60,526 bases of DNA. Origin: an uncultured Pelagibacteraceae bacterium (GTDB lineage: Bacteria; Pseudomonadota; Alphaproteobacteria; Pelagibacterales; AG-422-B15). Under the pieces are notes generated by a model. The model was not told the DNA's origin. It worked only from the letters and a program-made list of their open reading frames with translations, and ran no database searches. Below are positions 27,315 through 38,321 of the stretch, in pieces. The stretch spans positions 1 through 60,526 of the forward strand of contig CAJJAN010000003.1 of the NCBI GenBank assembly GCA_905182145.1, written 5' to 3'. The first letter of the stretch is position 1; the number at the start of each line of letters is the position of its first letter. The translations under genes were made by a program, and so were the position numbers.

Positions 27315-28154
27315 ATGCCTGATAAATCTTATTCAGATTTAGATGCTTACCCTGAACTGGCCTATAGTAAGGAAATAAAGGTTCTATCTTGGAACCTATG
27401 GTGGAAATTTGAAAATTATTTAGATCGTCAAAAGCTTATATTTAATGAGCTCCTAATACTAAATCCAGATATCTTATGCTTACAAGAAGTTTGGGAAGAC
27501 TCAGATGGCAGTCAAGCTAAAAAAATAGCTGATTTATTTGGGTATGAATATACTTACTCAAAATCATTTGAAATTGACGGTGTATCATTTGGTAATGCTA
27601 TTATTTCTAAATTTCCTATTTTAAATTCTTCATCACATAAAATTCCTACGGCCACAGAATTTAATGAAAATCGTACGTTGATGCATAGTGTGGTCAATTA
27701 TGATGGTTTTGAAATAGATATTTTATGCACCCACTTAAACTACAAGTATGATCAAAGTAATATACGCCAAAATCAGGTAGCCTTTATTTTAGAATATATT
27801 AGCAAATTAAAAAAACCTAAATTTCCAACTATTCTTTGTGGGGACTTTAATGCCGATCCATTAAGTGAAGAAATAATGCAAATAACTGGCCTAAAATCTT
27901 CTATTGAAGGAACTGTTTTGCGTGATGCATGGCAAATTACTAACCGAGATGATCCAGGTTACACTTGGTCAAATAATAACTATTATGCCAAAAGAAGTTT
28001 AGAGGTAGACAGAAGAATTGATTATATTTTTGTTAGCAAGCCCACTTCAAAAGGTTTGGGACATCCAATCAAGAGTATATTAGTAGGAGCATCTCCAAAA
28101 GATAATATATTTCCCAGTGATCACTTTGGTATAATGACTTATCTAGAAGGTTAA
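27315..28154 (+). CDS. Endonuclease/exonuclease/phosphatase-fold hydrolase
   Basis: The 279-residue protein has the motifs of the EEP superfamily: LSWNLWW near the N terminus, DILCLQEVWED with the metal Glu, DILCTHLNYKYD, ILCGDFNADP, RIDYIFVS and the final SDHFGIM with the catalytic His. There is no signal peptide, so it is probably cytoplasmic. Members include DNA repair nucleases, sphingomyelinases and phosphodiesterases; the substrate is not evident. It is 3 bp before crcB. Confidence 0.85.
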   Translation: MPDKSYSDLDAYPELAYSKEIKVLSWNLWWKFENYLDRQKLIFNELLILNPDILCLQEVWEDSDGSQAKKIADLFGYEYTYSKSFEIDGVSFGNAIISKFPILNSSSHKIPTATEFNENRTLMHSVVNYDGFEIDILCTHLNYKYDQSNIRQNQVAFILEYISKLKKPKFPTILCGDFNADPLSEEIMQITGLKSSIEGTVLRDAWQITNRDDPGYTWSNNNYYAKRSLEVDRRIDYIFVSKPTSKGLGHPIKSILVGASPKDNIFPSDHFGIMTYLEG

Positions 28155-28157
28155 AAT

Positions 28158-28535
28158 ATGAAAGTATTATTAATAATTTTTTTTGGCGGAGGAGCTGGGT
28201 CTGTAACAAGATATTTACTGATTAATTACTTTAATAAGGTAATACCAAGCACTGTTCCATATGGGGCAATGTTAGTTAATTTATTTGGAGCTTTAATAAT
28301 AGGAATAATCTATTACTTGATAACAACAAAACTTTTACTCAACGAGCAATTAAAGATATTTTTAACAATAGGTTTTTTAGGTGGTTTCACTACCTTCTCA
28401 ACATTTAATCTAGATTTTTTTAAGTTAATAGAATCTGGGAATTTAAGTTTAGCAATTATATATGCTATTGCCACCTTTATTGGGACAATTACACTTTTCT
28501 ATATGGGCTATAGTTTTGCCAAACTAATATCTTAA
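28158..28535 (+). CDS. crcB: Fluoride channel CrcB/Fluc
   Basis: CrcB exports fluoride as a dual-topology dimer. The 125 residues have four helices and the family blocks FGGGAGSVTRYLL, GAMLVNLFGALIIGI with the key Asn, and TIGFLGGFTTFSTFNLD with the TTFSTF phenylalanine track. No fluoride riboswitch is expected here because the gene sits 3 bp behind another. It meets the AhpD-like gene end to end. Confidence 0.95.
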   Translation: MKVLLIIFFGGGAGSVTRYLLINYFNKVIPSTVPYGAMLVNLFGALIIGIIYYLITTKLLLNEQLKIFLTIGFLGGFTTFSTFNLDFFKLIESGNLSLAIIYAIATFIGTITLFYMGYSFAKLIS

Positions 28536-29099
28536 TTATTTTTTACGCTTCTCAATCATATATTCAGCAAGTCCTTGATAGCCTTTTTGAATCATCATTC
28601 TAACTGAAGCTGAGTTCATAGCCTCATTTAAAGCTGATATTTTATGTGCTCTTACAGTTGTATTCATATATTGGGCAGCACTACATATAGCAATAATTTC
28701 AGAAATGACATTTTCTGAAAACCCATTAATTAAGATAGCATCAACATCTTCTTGTGTAATAGAATCTATATCTTCATTTACTTTGTGAGAAAAAGTCAGT
28801 ACCGATTTATATTCTTCTTGAATAGAAGATAAGGATATATTTTTCAAAGGAGAGCTCTCTTCCATATCAATTATCATTTTCTTAGATATTTCTTTATGTA
28901 TATTCTTACAGTAAGTGCAGCCATTTAGCTCTGATACGTAGGCAAAAATCATTTCTTTAATATAAACAGGCAGAATAGTTTCTTCGTACATCAATTTTTC
29001 AAGAAATAATACGTACTGAGACTGATAATTCCAGTTATCCAAGAAAACATTGTAAACTGATGTATATTTATTAAAAAAATCACTCATAACTTTATCCAT
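28536..29099 (-). CDS. AhpD/carboxymuconolactone decarboxylase-like protein
   Basis: An all-helical peroxidase-type domain of about 187 residues with the redox motif ELNGCTYCKNIHKEI, the ExxxCxxCxxxH pattern of AhpD-like proteins. The track ORF begins at 29180, but its first 27 residues are the tRNA-Gln gene read in the wrong sense; the real start is ATG 29099 or ATG 29087. At 29099 the start is only 5 bases behind the tRNA CCA, so the mRNA after tRNA processing would have almost no leader. The substrate is unknown. Confidence 0.82.
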   Translation of the reverse strand: MDKVMSDFFNKYTSVYNVFLDNWNYQSQYVLFLEKLMYEETILPVYIKEMIFAYVSELNGCTYCKNIHKEISKKMIIDMEESSPLKNISLSSIQEEYKSVLTFSHKVNEDIDSITQEDVDAILINGFSENVISEIIAICSAAQYMNTTVRAHKISALNEAMNSASVRMMIQKGYQGLAEYMIEKRKK

Positions 29100-29104
29100 T
29101 TTAC

Positions 29105-29179
29105 TGGCTGGGGCGGGAGGATTCGAACCTCCGAATACCGCTACCAAAAAGCGGTGCCTTACCACTTGGCCACGCCCCA
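29105..29179 (-). tRNA. tRNA-Gln (anticodon UUG)
   Basis: The minus strand gives TGGGGCG for the acceptor 5' arm and CGCCCCA plus G and an encoded CCA at the 3' end. The anticodon arm is CCGCT-TTTTGGT-AGCGG, giving UUG, and the T arm is GGAGG-TTCGAAT-CCTCC. The U1-A72 pair is typical of glutamine tRNAs. Total 75 nt with CCA. It is followed directly by the AhpD-like gene. Confidence 0.97.
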
Positions 29180-29189
29180 ACGATAATTA

Positions 29190-29195
29190 ATTATA
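29190..29195 (-). promoter_or_regulatory. Probable -10 box for tRNA-Gln
   Basis: A perfect TATAAT on the minus strand lies 10 bp before the tRNA 5' end, within the 47-bp gap to ispE. A TTGCAT about 21 bp further up is a poor -35 candidate. Position supports it; AT-rich background weakens it. Confidence 0.4.
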
Positions 29196-29226
29196 TATTT
29201 AGTGTAACAAGTACGAAATGCAATGA

Positions 29227-30075
29227 TTAAATAGTTCTAACAGAAGATGTCCACCACTTTGGATAATTATTTTTAAAATACTCTTGTCCTATTAAAGATG
29301 CTTGCTTGTCCTCAAATATACCAAAATACGTTGATCCACTACCTGTCATTCTGTCAGCTATTAAGTTTTTCTGTGCTCTCATCTCACGCTTAATCTCATC
29401 TATAGCTGGACAAAGTTTAAAGGCACTGCTTTCAAGATTATTAGAAGTAGTTTCCATAAGAGTTTTTATATCTGCTATTGGATTTGAAATATTAATATCA
29501 TGCACTGAAGAGTAGGAAGAATTTAAATCAAATACTTCTGCAGTACTTAAATTATATTTTGGATTAACTAATAAAATTTCATAAGACTTGGCTATATCTA
29601 TTAGTTTAACTACTGAACCTTTTTCATTAACTAAGGCTGATTTGTTATATAAAAAAAATTCAATATCTGATCCTAATTCTCTAGCAATACTAACAGTATC
29701 AATATTATTTTTAACAATTTTAAGTTTTTTTAGTGCGCTAATAACAGTTGCCACGTTACTAGAGCCTCCCCCTAGACCAGCGCCAACAGGTATATTTTTA
29801 TCAACTGTAATTTGATAATCAAATTTATTAATCAAATCTTTTTTTTGTAACAAAAAGATTAATTGTGAAATATTATCGTTAATTATTTCATTGGACTGTA
29901 AACCATTGTAAATAACCTTAAATTTGTCACTTTTTTTAAATGTAATTTTATCGAAAAGATCAATACGACTTAATAAGCTTATAATATTGTGATAATCATC
30001 ATTTCTTTTGCTAAGAACATGCAAGAATAAATTTATTTTTGCATAAGATTTAAATTCTATTGTATCTGACACCAT
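29227..30075 (-). CDS. ispE: 4-diphosphocytidyl-2-C-methyl-D-erythritol kinase
   Basis: IspE phosphorylates CDP-methylerythritol in the non-mevalonate isoprenoid pathway, which also supplies side chains for ubiquinone. The 282 residues have the GHMP kinase features: SYAKINLFLHVLSKRNDDYH with the catalytic Lys, the ATP loop PVGAGLGGGSSNVATVI, and MTGSGSTYFGIF. It follows the TPR gene by 14 bp and lies upstream of tRNA-Gln. Confidence 0.96.
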   Translation of the reverse strand: MVSDTIEFKSYAKINLFLHVLSKRNDDYHNIISLLSRIDLFDKITFKKSDKFKVIYNGLQSNEIINDNISQLIFLLQKKDLINKFDYQITVDKNIPVGAGLGGGSSNVATVISALKKLKIVKNNIDTVSIARELGSDIEFFLYNKSALVNEKGSVVKLIDIAKSYEILLVNPKYNLSTAEVFDLNSSYSSVHDINISNPIADIKTLMETTSNNLESSAFKLCPAIDEIKREMRAQKNLIADRMTGSGSTYFGIFEDKQASLIGQEYFKNNYPKWWTSSVRTI

Positions 30076-30089
30076 AAATTTATAGTGCT

Positions 30090-31751
30090 TCAGTAACCCT
30101 TTAGCAATTTAACTTTAATCTTATTAGTAAGCTCAATTCCAGGATCAAGATCTAAGGCTCTATTCCATTGATATCTAGCCTCGATATATTTTCCAACTTT
30201 CCACAGTGTGTCACCATAATGCTCATTAATGACAGCGTCAGCTGGCGCAAGCTGAGATGCATAGCTTAAAAGTGAGTTAGCTTGCTCATAATTACTTACT
30301 TTAAAATAGTACCAAGCAAGGCTATCAATAAAATAAGCATCATCAGGCTTTTGCTCTAACGCTAATTCAATCATATTCTTTGCTTTAAGCATGTTTTTGT
30401 CACTATCAATCCATGAATAGCCAAGATAATTTAAAACATCAGGTTGATTATTATTCAACGCAAGTGCCTTAATAAAATCTTTTTCAGCTAAATCCATTTG
30501 TTTGTTTCTTTCATGGGCAATACCTCTTCTGTAAAAAGTATTCCACAGATTTGGATCTAAAGCATATTTTTCATTTTCTATAATTTGAGTGTAAGTTTTT
30601 TGTGCGTTCTCCCAGTCAGATTTATATCGGTAGTGATCTCCTAGTGTCATTTTAACTTTAAAATTATTTTTTACTTTCAGGTAATCTTTTAAAGCTTTTA
30701 TTGCCTCATCTTCTTCATTATTCAAATTAAGTAAGCTTGCAAGCTGTATTACCGCCAAAGAACTTAAGTAATGATTATGTGGTATGGCTTTATATAATCT
30801 AATTGCTTCTTCAGAAAACTCTAAGCTATACAAAAGGCTAGCAGATAAAAAACCTACTTCATGTAGGTTAGGATAACTATAGTTTGCAATATTTAGAATA
30901 CTTCTTGAAAGCTTCATATCTTCAAAACCAAGTTGTTGAGAAGCTTCATAGAGAACCAAACCTACTCCATTGGATTGGCTTTCAATAAGTCTCGTGTCTA
31001 GTAAAATATTATTATTGATAGATATTTGATAATTGCTATCCGCATACAGCTTTTGTAAAAACTGTTCTTTTTTTTTGTTCTTATTATTTCTGTGCAAGAA
31101 ATTTAAATAGTAATTAATTAAGCTAACTTCTTGCCTATTAATTAAAGCTTGTTCATAAAAAATTTCTGCAAGTTCTACTTCATTTACAAGATCGTATATT
31201 AATGCCTTATGCATAATTATTTCATTAGAATTACTCTCTGATCTAATGCCATCTAAAGTTTCAATGCTTTGTTTGAATGTATAGAAATTTGCTAATGACC
31301 ATGCCTTTAAAAGTCCTGCATATAATTCATTTTCTTCGAAATTTCTGATTTTAGAAAATGCTTTTAATGCCTTGTTGTTTCTATTGTTTTTTAGATCAAC
31401 AATTCCATTTACTAAAGGTCCTATAGACTCAAGAAAATTGATACACTCTAAATTTGAATTGTTACATCCAATTTTTTTTAATTTGATATAATATTTATTG
31501 GCTTCTTCGATCTTATTGTTCAATAAATTATTTTTAATAATCTTAAGGTATAGATTGATGTTTTTTTTATCTTTCTTAAGCAAATTTAAATAATGAATAT
31601 TAGCAGCATTATAGTCGTTAGCCTGAGAAGAAATTTGGGCAATTAAATAATCGCCTACTCTAAGTGTACTATCTTTTTTTGCAGCACTTACATTTACTTG
31701 AAGAAATACTATTGAAATTAAGGCGAAAATAAATAATTTGATCTGAACCAT
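30090..31751 (-). CDS. Exported TPR-repeat protein
   Basis: A 553-residue protein with an N-terminal signal peptide (KLFIFALISIVFLQVNVSAA) and a solenoid of tetratricopeptide repeats, clearest in the C-terminal half: NTFYRRGIAHERNKQMDLAE, PDVLNYLGYSWIDSDKNMLK, YFIDSLAWYYFKVSNYEQAN and INEHYGDTLWKVGKYIEAR. It resembles the TPR proteins often found beside ispE and the ETF-QO gene in alphaproteobacteria. It probably acts in the periplasm or at the outer membrane as a scaffold. No catalytic motif is visible. Confidence 0.85.
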   Translation of the reverse strand: MVQIKLFIFALISIVFLQVNVSAAKKDSTLRVGDYLIAQISSQANDYNAANIHYLNLLKKDKKNINLYLKIIKNNLLNNKIEEANKYYIKLKKIGCNNSNLECINFLESIGPLVNGIVDLKNNRNNKALKAFSKIRNFEENELYAGLLKAWSLANFYTFKQSIETLDGIRSESNSNEIIMHKALIYDLVNEVELAEIFYEQALINRQEVSLINYYLNFLHRNNKNKKKEQFLQKLYADSNYQISINNNILLDTRLIESQSNGVGLVLYEASQQLGFEDMKLSRSILNIANYSYPNLHEVGFLSASLLYSLEFSEEAIRLYKAIPHNHYLSSLAVIQLASLLNLNNEEDEAIKALKDYLKVKNNFKVKMTLGDHYRYKSDWENAQKTYTQIIENEKYALDPNLWNTFYRRGIAHERNKQMDLAEKDFIKALALNNNQPDVLNYLGYSWIDSDKNMLKAKNMIELALEQKPDDAYFIDSLAWYYFKVSNYEQANSLLSYASQLAPADAVINEHYGDTLWKVGKYIEARYQWNRALDLDPGIELTNKIKVKLLKGY

Positions 31752-31756
31752 TTTAT

Positions 31757-33400
31757 TTACATATTAGAATATTTAGGTCCACCACCACCTTCTGGTGTTA
31801 CCCAATTAATATTTTGGGATGGTTCCTTAATATCACAAGTTTTGCAATGTATGCAGTTTTGACTATTAATAATAAATTTTTGTTCTGAAGTTGCCTCATC
31901 TTCTCTAACCTCATACACGCCAACTGGACAATATCTTTGAGCTGGTTCAGCAAATTTACTTAGGGTGTAATTAATTGGTAATTCAGGGTCCTTTAGTTGC
32001 AAATGAACTGGCTGGTTCTCAACGTGGTATGTACCAGACAAATATACTGAACTCAGTCTATCAAAAGTTAAAACTCCGTCAGGTTTCGGGTATTCAATTT
32101 TTTTTACATCAGCTGCTGGCTTTAAACATTCATGATCTTTGTGTTTATGTTTAAGTGTAAAAGGAAGTCTTCCTCTAAAAAATAATTGGTCAATACCAGT
32201 TAAAATTATTCCAATCAATAGTCCAAAGCTCATAAATGGCTTAACATTTCTAGCGGTATAAAGTTCTTTATAAGCCCAACTATTTTTAAAATTAACTTCG
32301 TATGAGGACAAATCTTTTAGTTTATTGGTAAATTTTTCATGAATAGTTTCCGCGGCAACTATTCCACTTTTTAATGCAGTATGAGAACCTTTGATCTTTG
32401 GCATATTTAATGTTCCAGCATCGCAGCCAATTAATAAGCCATTTGGCATGTACATTCTTGGTAGGCTTTGTAAGCCACCTTCAATTAAAGCCCTTGCACC
32501 ATAAGATATTCTTTTGCCACCATTCAATATTTTAGATATTGCTGGATGTGTTTTAAACCTTTGAAATTCTTCAAACGGTGAGAGATATGGATTTTTATAA
32601 TCTAGGCCAACAACATATCCGATAAATATTTGTTTATTTTCAGCATGATAAATAAAGCTTCCACCATAAGTATCATTTTCTAAAGGCCAACCAGCAGTAT
32701 GCATTACAAGTCCTTCTTTGTGATTTGAATCTGGGACTTCCCATATTTCTTTCAACCCAATGCCATACTGTTGCGGGTCACTATTCTCAGCTAAGTCATA
32801 TTTTTCAATTAAAGATTTGCCAAGGTGTCCTCTGCACCCTTCTGCGAATACGGTAACGTCTGCATGTAGCTCAATTCCTGGCTCATAAGAATCTTTCTTT
32901 TCATTATTTATATCTATCCCCATATCATTAGTTGCAACACCTTTGACAGAATCATCTTCGTTAAATAAAACTTCAGAAGCAGCAAAACCTGGATAAATTT
33001 CTACTCCAAGATTTTCTGCAACTTGTCCTAACCAACGACAAAGATTTGCAAGACTAATTATATAATTACCCTTGTTATGCTGTACAGGAGGTAAGAATAA
33101 AGTAGGAAAACTAAAATAGCTTTTTTTGGATAAAAATAGAAATTTTTCCGAATTGACTTTAGTTTTAACAGGACATCCATCCATATTCTTCCAATCAGGC
33201 AGTAGCTCGTCTAAGGCTTTAGTCTCAAATACATTTCCACTTAATATATGGGCACCTACTTCAGATGCTTTCTCTACTACACATACATTTGTATCTGCAT
33301 TTAATTGTTTAAGTTTAATGGCTGTAGCCAATCCAGCTGGACCAGCTCCGACGATCACTACGTCATATTCCATCGACTCGCGTTGATTTTTTGTATCCAT
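31757..33400 (-). CDS. Electron transfer flavoprotein-ubiquinone oxidoreductase
   Basis: ETF-QO passes electrons from ETF, fed by fatty acid and amino acid dehydrogenases, to ubiquinone and thus to the bc1 complex. The 547 residues start with the FAD motif DVVIVGAGPAGLATAIKL, contain the GCDAGTLNMPKIKGSHTALK region, and end with the 4Fe-4S domain: RYCPVGVYEV, then NSQNCIHCKTCDIKEPSQNI. The final ITWVTPEGGGGP-like text (NWVTPEGGGGPKYSNM) is diagnostic. The protein is membrane-associated. It diverges from the UDG gene. Confidence 0.96.
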   Translation of the reverse strand: MDTKNQRESMEYDVVIVGAGPAGLATAIKLKQLNADTNVCVVEKASEVGAHILSGNVFETKALDELLPDWKNMDGCPVKTKVNSEKFLFLSKKSYFSFPTLFLPPVQHNKGNYIISLANLCRWLGQVAENLGVEIYPGFAASEVLFNEDDSVKGVATNDMGIDINNEKKDSYEPGIELHADVTVFAEGCRGHLGKSLIEKYDLAENSDPQQYGIGLKEIWEVPDSNHKEGLVMHTAGWPLENDTYGGSFIYHAENKQIFIGYVVGLDYKNPYLSPFEEFQRFKTHPAISKILNGGKRISYGARALIEGGLQSLPRMYMPNGLLIGCDAGTLNMPKIKGSHTALKSGIVAAETIHEKFTNKLKDLSSYEVNFKNSWAYKELYTARNVKPFMSFGLLIGIILTGIDQLFFRGRLPFTLKHKHKDHECLKPAADVKKIEYPKPDGVLTFDRLSSVYLSGTYHVENQPVHLQLKDPELPINYTLSKFAEPAQRYCPVGVYEVREDEATSEQKFIINSQNCIHCKTCDIKEPSQNINWVTPEGGGGPKYSNM

Positions 33401-33473
33401 ATAAATTATCTAATAGTATTATTTAAATTACTGATACAATAATTCAATCATATGATTCAATTTCTTTAAAATA

Positions 33474-34226
33474 ATGGTGGGAAAACTTATAAAAAGTAGC
33501 ATTAAAACTTTAAGAGTGCTTAAAGAAAGCGGTGTGACTGATAATTTAACCAAATTTCCTATAAATAGATTTGAAATTAAAGAATCAAAAAAGCTAACCA
33601 ATGCTGCCAATAACCTAGATAACATTGAAATAATGAATTCAAAAACTGAAAAACAATTATCGAAAGTAAACACTATTGATGAGTTAAAGACTTACATTGA
33701 GAGTTTTAAGGGCTGTCCTTTGCATAAAGATGCAACTAATGCAGTTTTTTCAGATGGAAACCCAAAATCAAAAATTATGTTAATCGGAGAAGCTCCTGGT
33801 CATGATGAGGATATTGAAGGCAAGCCATTTGTAGGAAGAAGTGGAAAATTATTGGACAAGATGTTGAATGCAATTAATCTTGATAGAGAGAAAGTATATA
33901 TCGCTAATATTATACCATGGCGACCACCAGCTAACCGAAAGCCAACTGAAGAAGAAATCAATATATGTTTACCGTTAATACATAAGCACATTGAACTTAT
34001 AAGCCCTGAAGTTTTATTACTTTTAGGTAGTACGTCTACTTATGCTTTACTAAAAGACAAAACACCAATCACAAAAATAAGGGGGAAATGGTTCCCTTTA
34101 AATATTAATGGAAAAATTATTCAAGCTATGCCTACATTTCATCCAGCATTTTTATTAAGACAACAAAAACAGAAAAAATATGTTTGGGAAGATCTTCAAA
34201 ATGTTCGAGATAGTATAAATAAATAA
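33474..34226 (+). CDS. Uracil-DNA glycosylase, family 4-like
   Basis: The 250-residue protein removes uracil from DNA, judging by GEAPGHDEDIEGKPFVGRSG, the core of family 4/5 enzymes, VYIANIIPWRPPANRKP and TFHPAFLLRQ. An 80-residue N-terminal stretch precedes the core. Family 4 enzymes bind a 4Fe-4S cluster by four cysteines; here the first of the CxxC pair (text reads FKGCPL) and the one before RPP (here W) are absent, leaving two. The cluster may be missing or bound otherwise. RNase HII follows after one base. Confidence 0.88.
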   Translation: MVGKLIKSSIKTLRVLKESGVTDNLTKFPINRFEIKESKKLTNAANNLDNIEIMNSKTEKQLSKVNTIDELKTYIESFKGCPLHKDATNAVFSDGNPKSKIMLIGEAPGHDEDIEGKPFVGRSGKLLDKMLNAINLDREKVYIANIIPWRPPANRKPTEEEINICLPLIHKHIELISPEVLLLLGSTSTYALLKDKTPITKIRGKWFPLNINGKIIQAMPTFHPAFLLRQQKQKKYVWEDLQNVRDSINK

Positions 34227-34227
34227 G

Positions 34228-34821
34228 TTGGAACCTAGTTACAAATTTGATGAAGCTTATGAGTCTCCAATTATAGGCGTAGATGAGGTTGGTAGAGGTC
34301 CTCTTGCAGGTCCCGTTATATCTGCAGCTATCATTCTAAATAAAGAAATTATTCCCGAGGGCATTAATGACTCAAAAAAACTTTCTAAGAAAAAAAGAAT
34401 TATTATTAACGAACAATTAATTTCCCACCATAGTTATGCAATAGGCATGGCAACAGTTGAAGAGATAGATAAAATAAATATTTTACAAGCAAGCTTATTG
34501 TCTATGAAGAGAGCTATCCTAGGGCTAAATATTGCACCAAAATCAATATTAGTAGATGGAAATAAATTACCTGACCTGGAATATAAAATGTATCCGATAG
34601 TAAAAGGCGATAGCAAGTCCGTATCAATTGCAGCAGCTTCAATTATTGCAAAAGTTTATAGAGATAAATTAATGGAAGATCTTTCTATTCAATACCCAGG
34701 ATATTATTGGGAAAAAAATTCTGGATATGGAACAAAGCAGCACCTTTTAGCCCTTAATAATTTAGGGGTAACCCCTATCCATCGTAAAACTTTTGCCCCT
34801 ATATACAACATGTTGAATTAA
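34228..34821 (+). CDS. rnhB: Ribonuclease HII
   Basis: RNase HII cuts RNA in RNA-DNA hybrids and single ribonucleotides in DNA. The 197 residues show GVDEVGRGPLAGPVISAAII with the D19-E20 pair, NDSKKLSKKKR and the later VKGDSKSVSIAAASIIAKVY and YGTKQHLLALNNLG. The only start in reach is the TTG at 34228; there is no ATG before the active site. The second RNase H (rnhA) is also in this window. ccrM follows after 70 bp. Confidence 0.95.
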   Translation: MEPSYKFDEAYESPIIGVDEVGRGPLAGPVISAAIILNKEIIPEGINDSKKLSKKKRIIINEQLISHHSYAIGMATVEEIDKINILQASLLSMKRAILGLNIAPKSILVDGNKLPDLEYKMYPIVKGDSKSVSIAAASIIAKVYRDKLMEDLSIQYPGYYWEKNSGYGTKQHLLALNNLGVTPIHRKTFAPIYNMLN

Positions 34822-34840
34822 GAAAATCTTGTAACTTATT

Positions 34841-37072
<2,232 letters not shown>

Positions 37073-37074
<2 letters not shown>

Positions 37075-37549
37075 GGTATATAAAAAAAGACATTACGGAT
37101 TAAATTCATTATCCAAGTTTCTTCCAGAAGAAGCAAAAAAAATTTTGAAAAAAAGAGGTTTTTTTGAAATTGAGCTTTTAAAATCATGGAGAGAGATTGT
37201 TGGAGAAGAGTACTATAAATTATCAAAACCTAATAAAATCAAAAAATCACAAGTAAGCTTAAAAGATACTGCCACGTTACAATTAAAAGTAGACCCCACT
37301 ATTGCTTTTGCGATTGAACATGACCAAACTAAGATCATGTCGAAAATTAATGGTTTTTTTGGATATAAAGCAATTAATAAAATAGAGATTATTCAAGAAC
37401 GCATGGAGATAGATTCTCTTACATTAAATGATAACAACAAGTTAGATGAAGAAGTTCATATTGATTCTAATAGATTTAAAGAACTTGCAGATCATCCAAG
37501 TTTGCAAACAAGTTTTCAAAAAATATTAAATAAAGTTAAAAAAAGTTAA
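37073..37549 (+). CDS. DUF721 (DciA-like) domain protein
   Basis: The 158 residues have a DUF721 domain in the first 110: GLNSLSKFLPEEAKKILKKR, then ELLKSWREIVGEEYYKLSKP and TATLQLKVDPTIAFAIEHDQ. DciA, from this family, loads the replicative helicase in many bacteria; whether this member does so cannot be told. The start ATG overlaps the mutY start on the other strand. The mutY/DUF721/dsbA/smc order is conserved in alphaproteobacteria. A 137-bp gap to dsbA follows in which I see no gene. Confidence 0.82.
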
Positions 37550-37686
37550 ATTTCTGACACAATTTTATCTACAATAATTATCTAAGAGGATTGAGATTCT
37601 ACTGTATAATTATGCAAGAATTGAGTATATTCAACATATTGTGCATTAAACATCGCATAAAGCACTAAATATAGATAAACGGCCAA

Positions 37687-38319
37687 ATGAACTACATTAT
37701 AAGAATATTAATTTTTTTCTCTCTTTTAGCATCAACTACTGTGCTTGCTAAAAATAAGTGGAACTTTGATAGTAATAACAATCTTGTTGAACCAATAATT
37801 ATTGGCAACATAGATGCTGAAGTTAACATCATAGAATATAGATCATTAACTTGTAGTCATTGTGCAGAATTTGCAAGTAACGGCTTTGTTCATTTAAAAG
37901 AAAAGTACATTGATACCGGTCTAGTTAGTTTTGAATTAAGACCTTTTCCATTAAATGCTGTTGATCTAAATGCATTTAAACTGCTTTATTGTGCATCAAA
38001 AGAAAACTTTCATAAATTGGATAAAACACTTCTAAAAAATCAATCCAAGTGGATTGATACTAGTGACCAAGAAAAAGTTTTAGAAAATAGTACTGCCGCA
38101 CTTACAAAGCAGGCTGCACTATTTGGAGTTTCAAGTGAAGATTATAAATCTTGTCTAGAAAATGAAGAGATTACAAATTTTATATTAAAAAGTCGTATTG
38201 ATGCAGTCAAAGAGCATCAAGTTAATTCAACTCCATCATTTTTAATAAATGGTGATCTGTATGCTGGAAGTTTATCTGCTGATAGAATTGATGAACTGCT
38301 AGAAGGTTATCTTAATTAG
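37687..38319 (+). CDS. DsbA-like periplasmic thiol oxidoreductase
   Basis: The 210-residue protein has a signal peptide (IIRILIFFSLLASTTVLA) and a thioredoxin fold with a helical insert. The active site is LTCSHCAEFA (C56-S-H-C59), and the cis-proline segment reads VNSTPSFLINGDLYAG. It likely forms disulfides in exported proteins such as cytochrome c maturation substrates. No DsbB partner is in this window. It is 2 bp before smc. Confidence 0.9.
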   Translation: MNYIIRILIFFSLLASTTVLAKNKWNFDSNNNLVEPIIIGNIDAEVNIIEYRSLTCSHCAEFASNGFVHLKEKYIDTGLVSFELRPFPLNAVDLNAFKLLYCASKENFHKLDKTLLKNQSKWIDTSDQEKVLENSTAALTKQAALFGVSSEDYKSCLENEEITNFILKSRIDAVKEHQVNSTPSFLINGDLYAGSLSADRIDELLEGYLN

Positions 38320-38321
38320 AT

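Noticed and set aside
29100-29180. N-terminal extension of the AhpD-like ORF in the track
   Set aside because: The extra 27 residues are the tRNA-Gln gene read as protein; the tRNA fold is clear.
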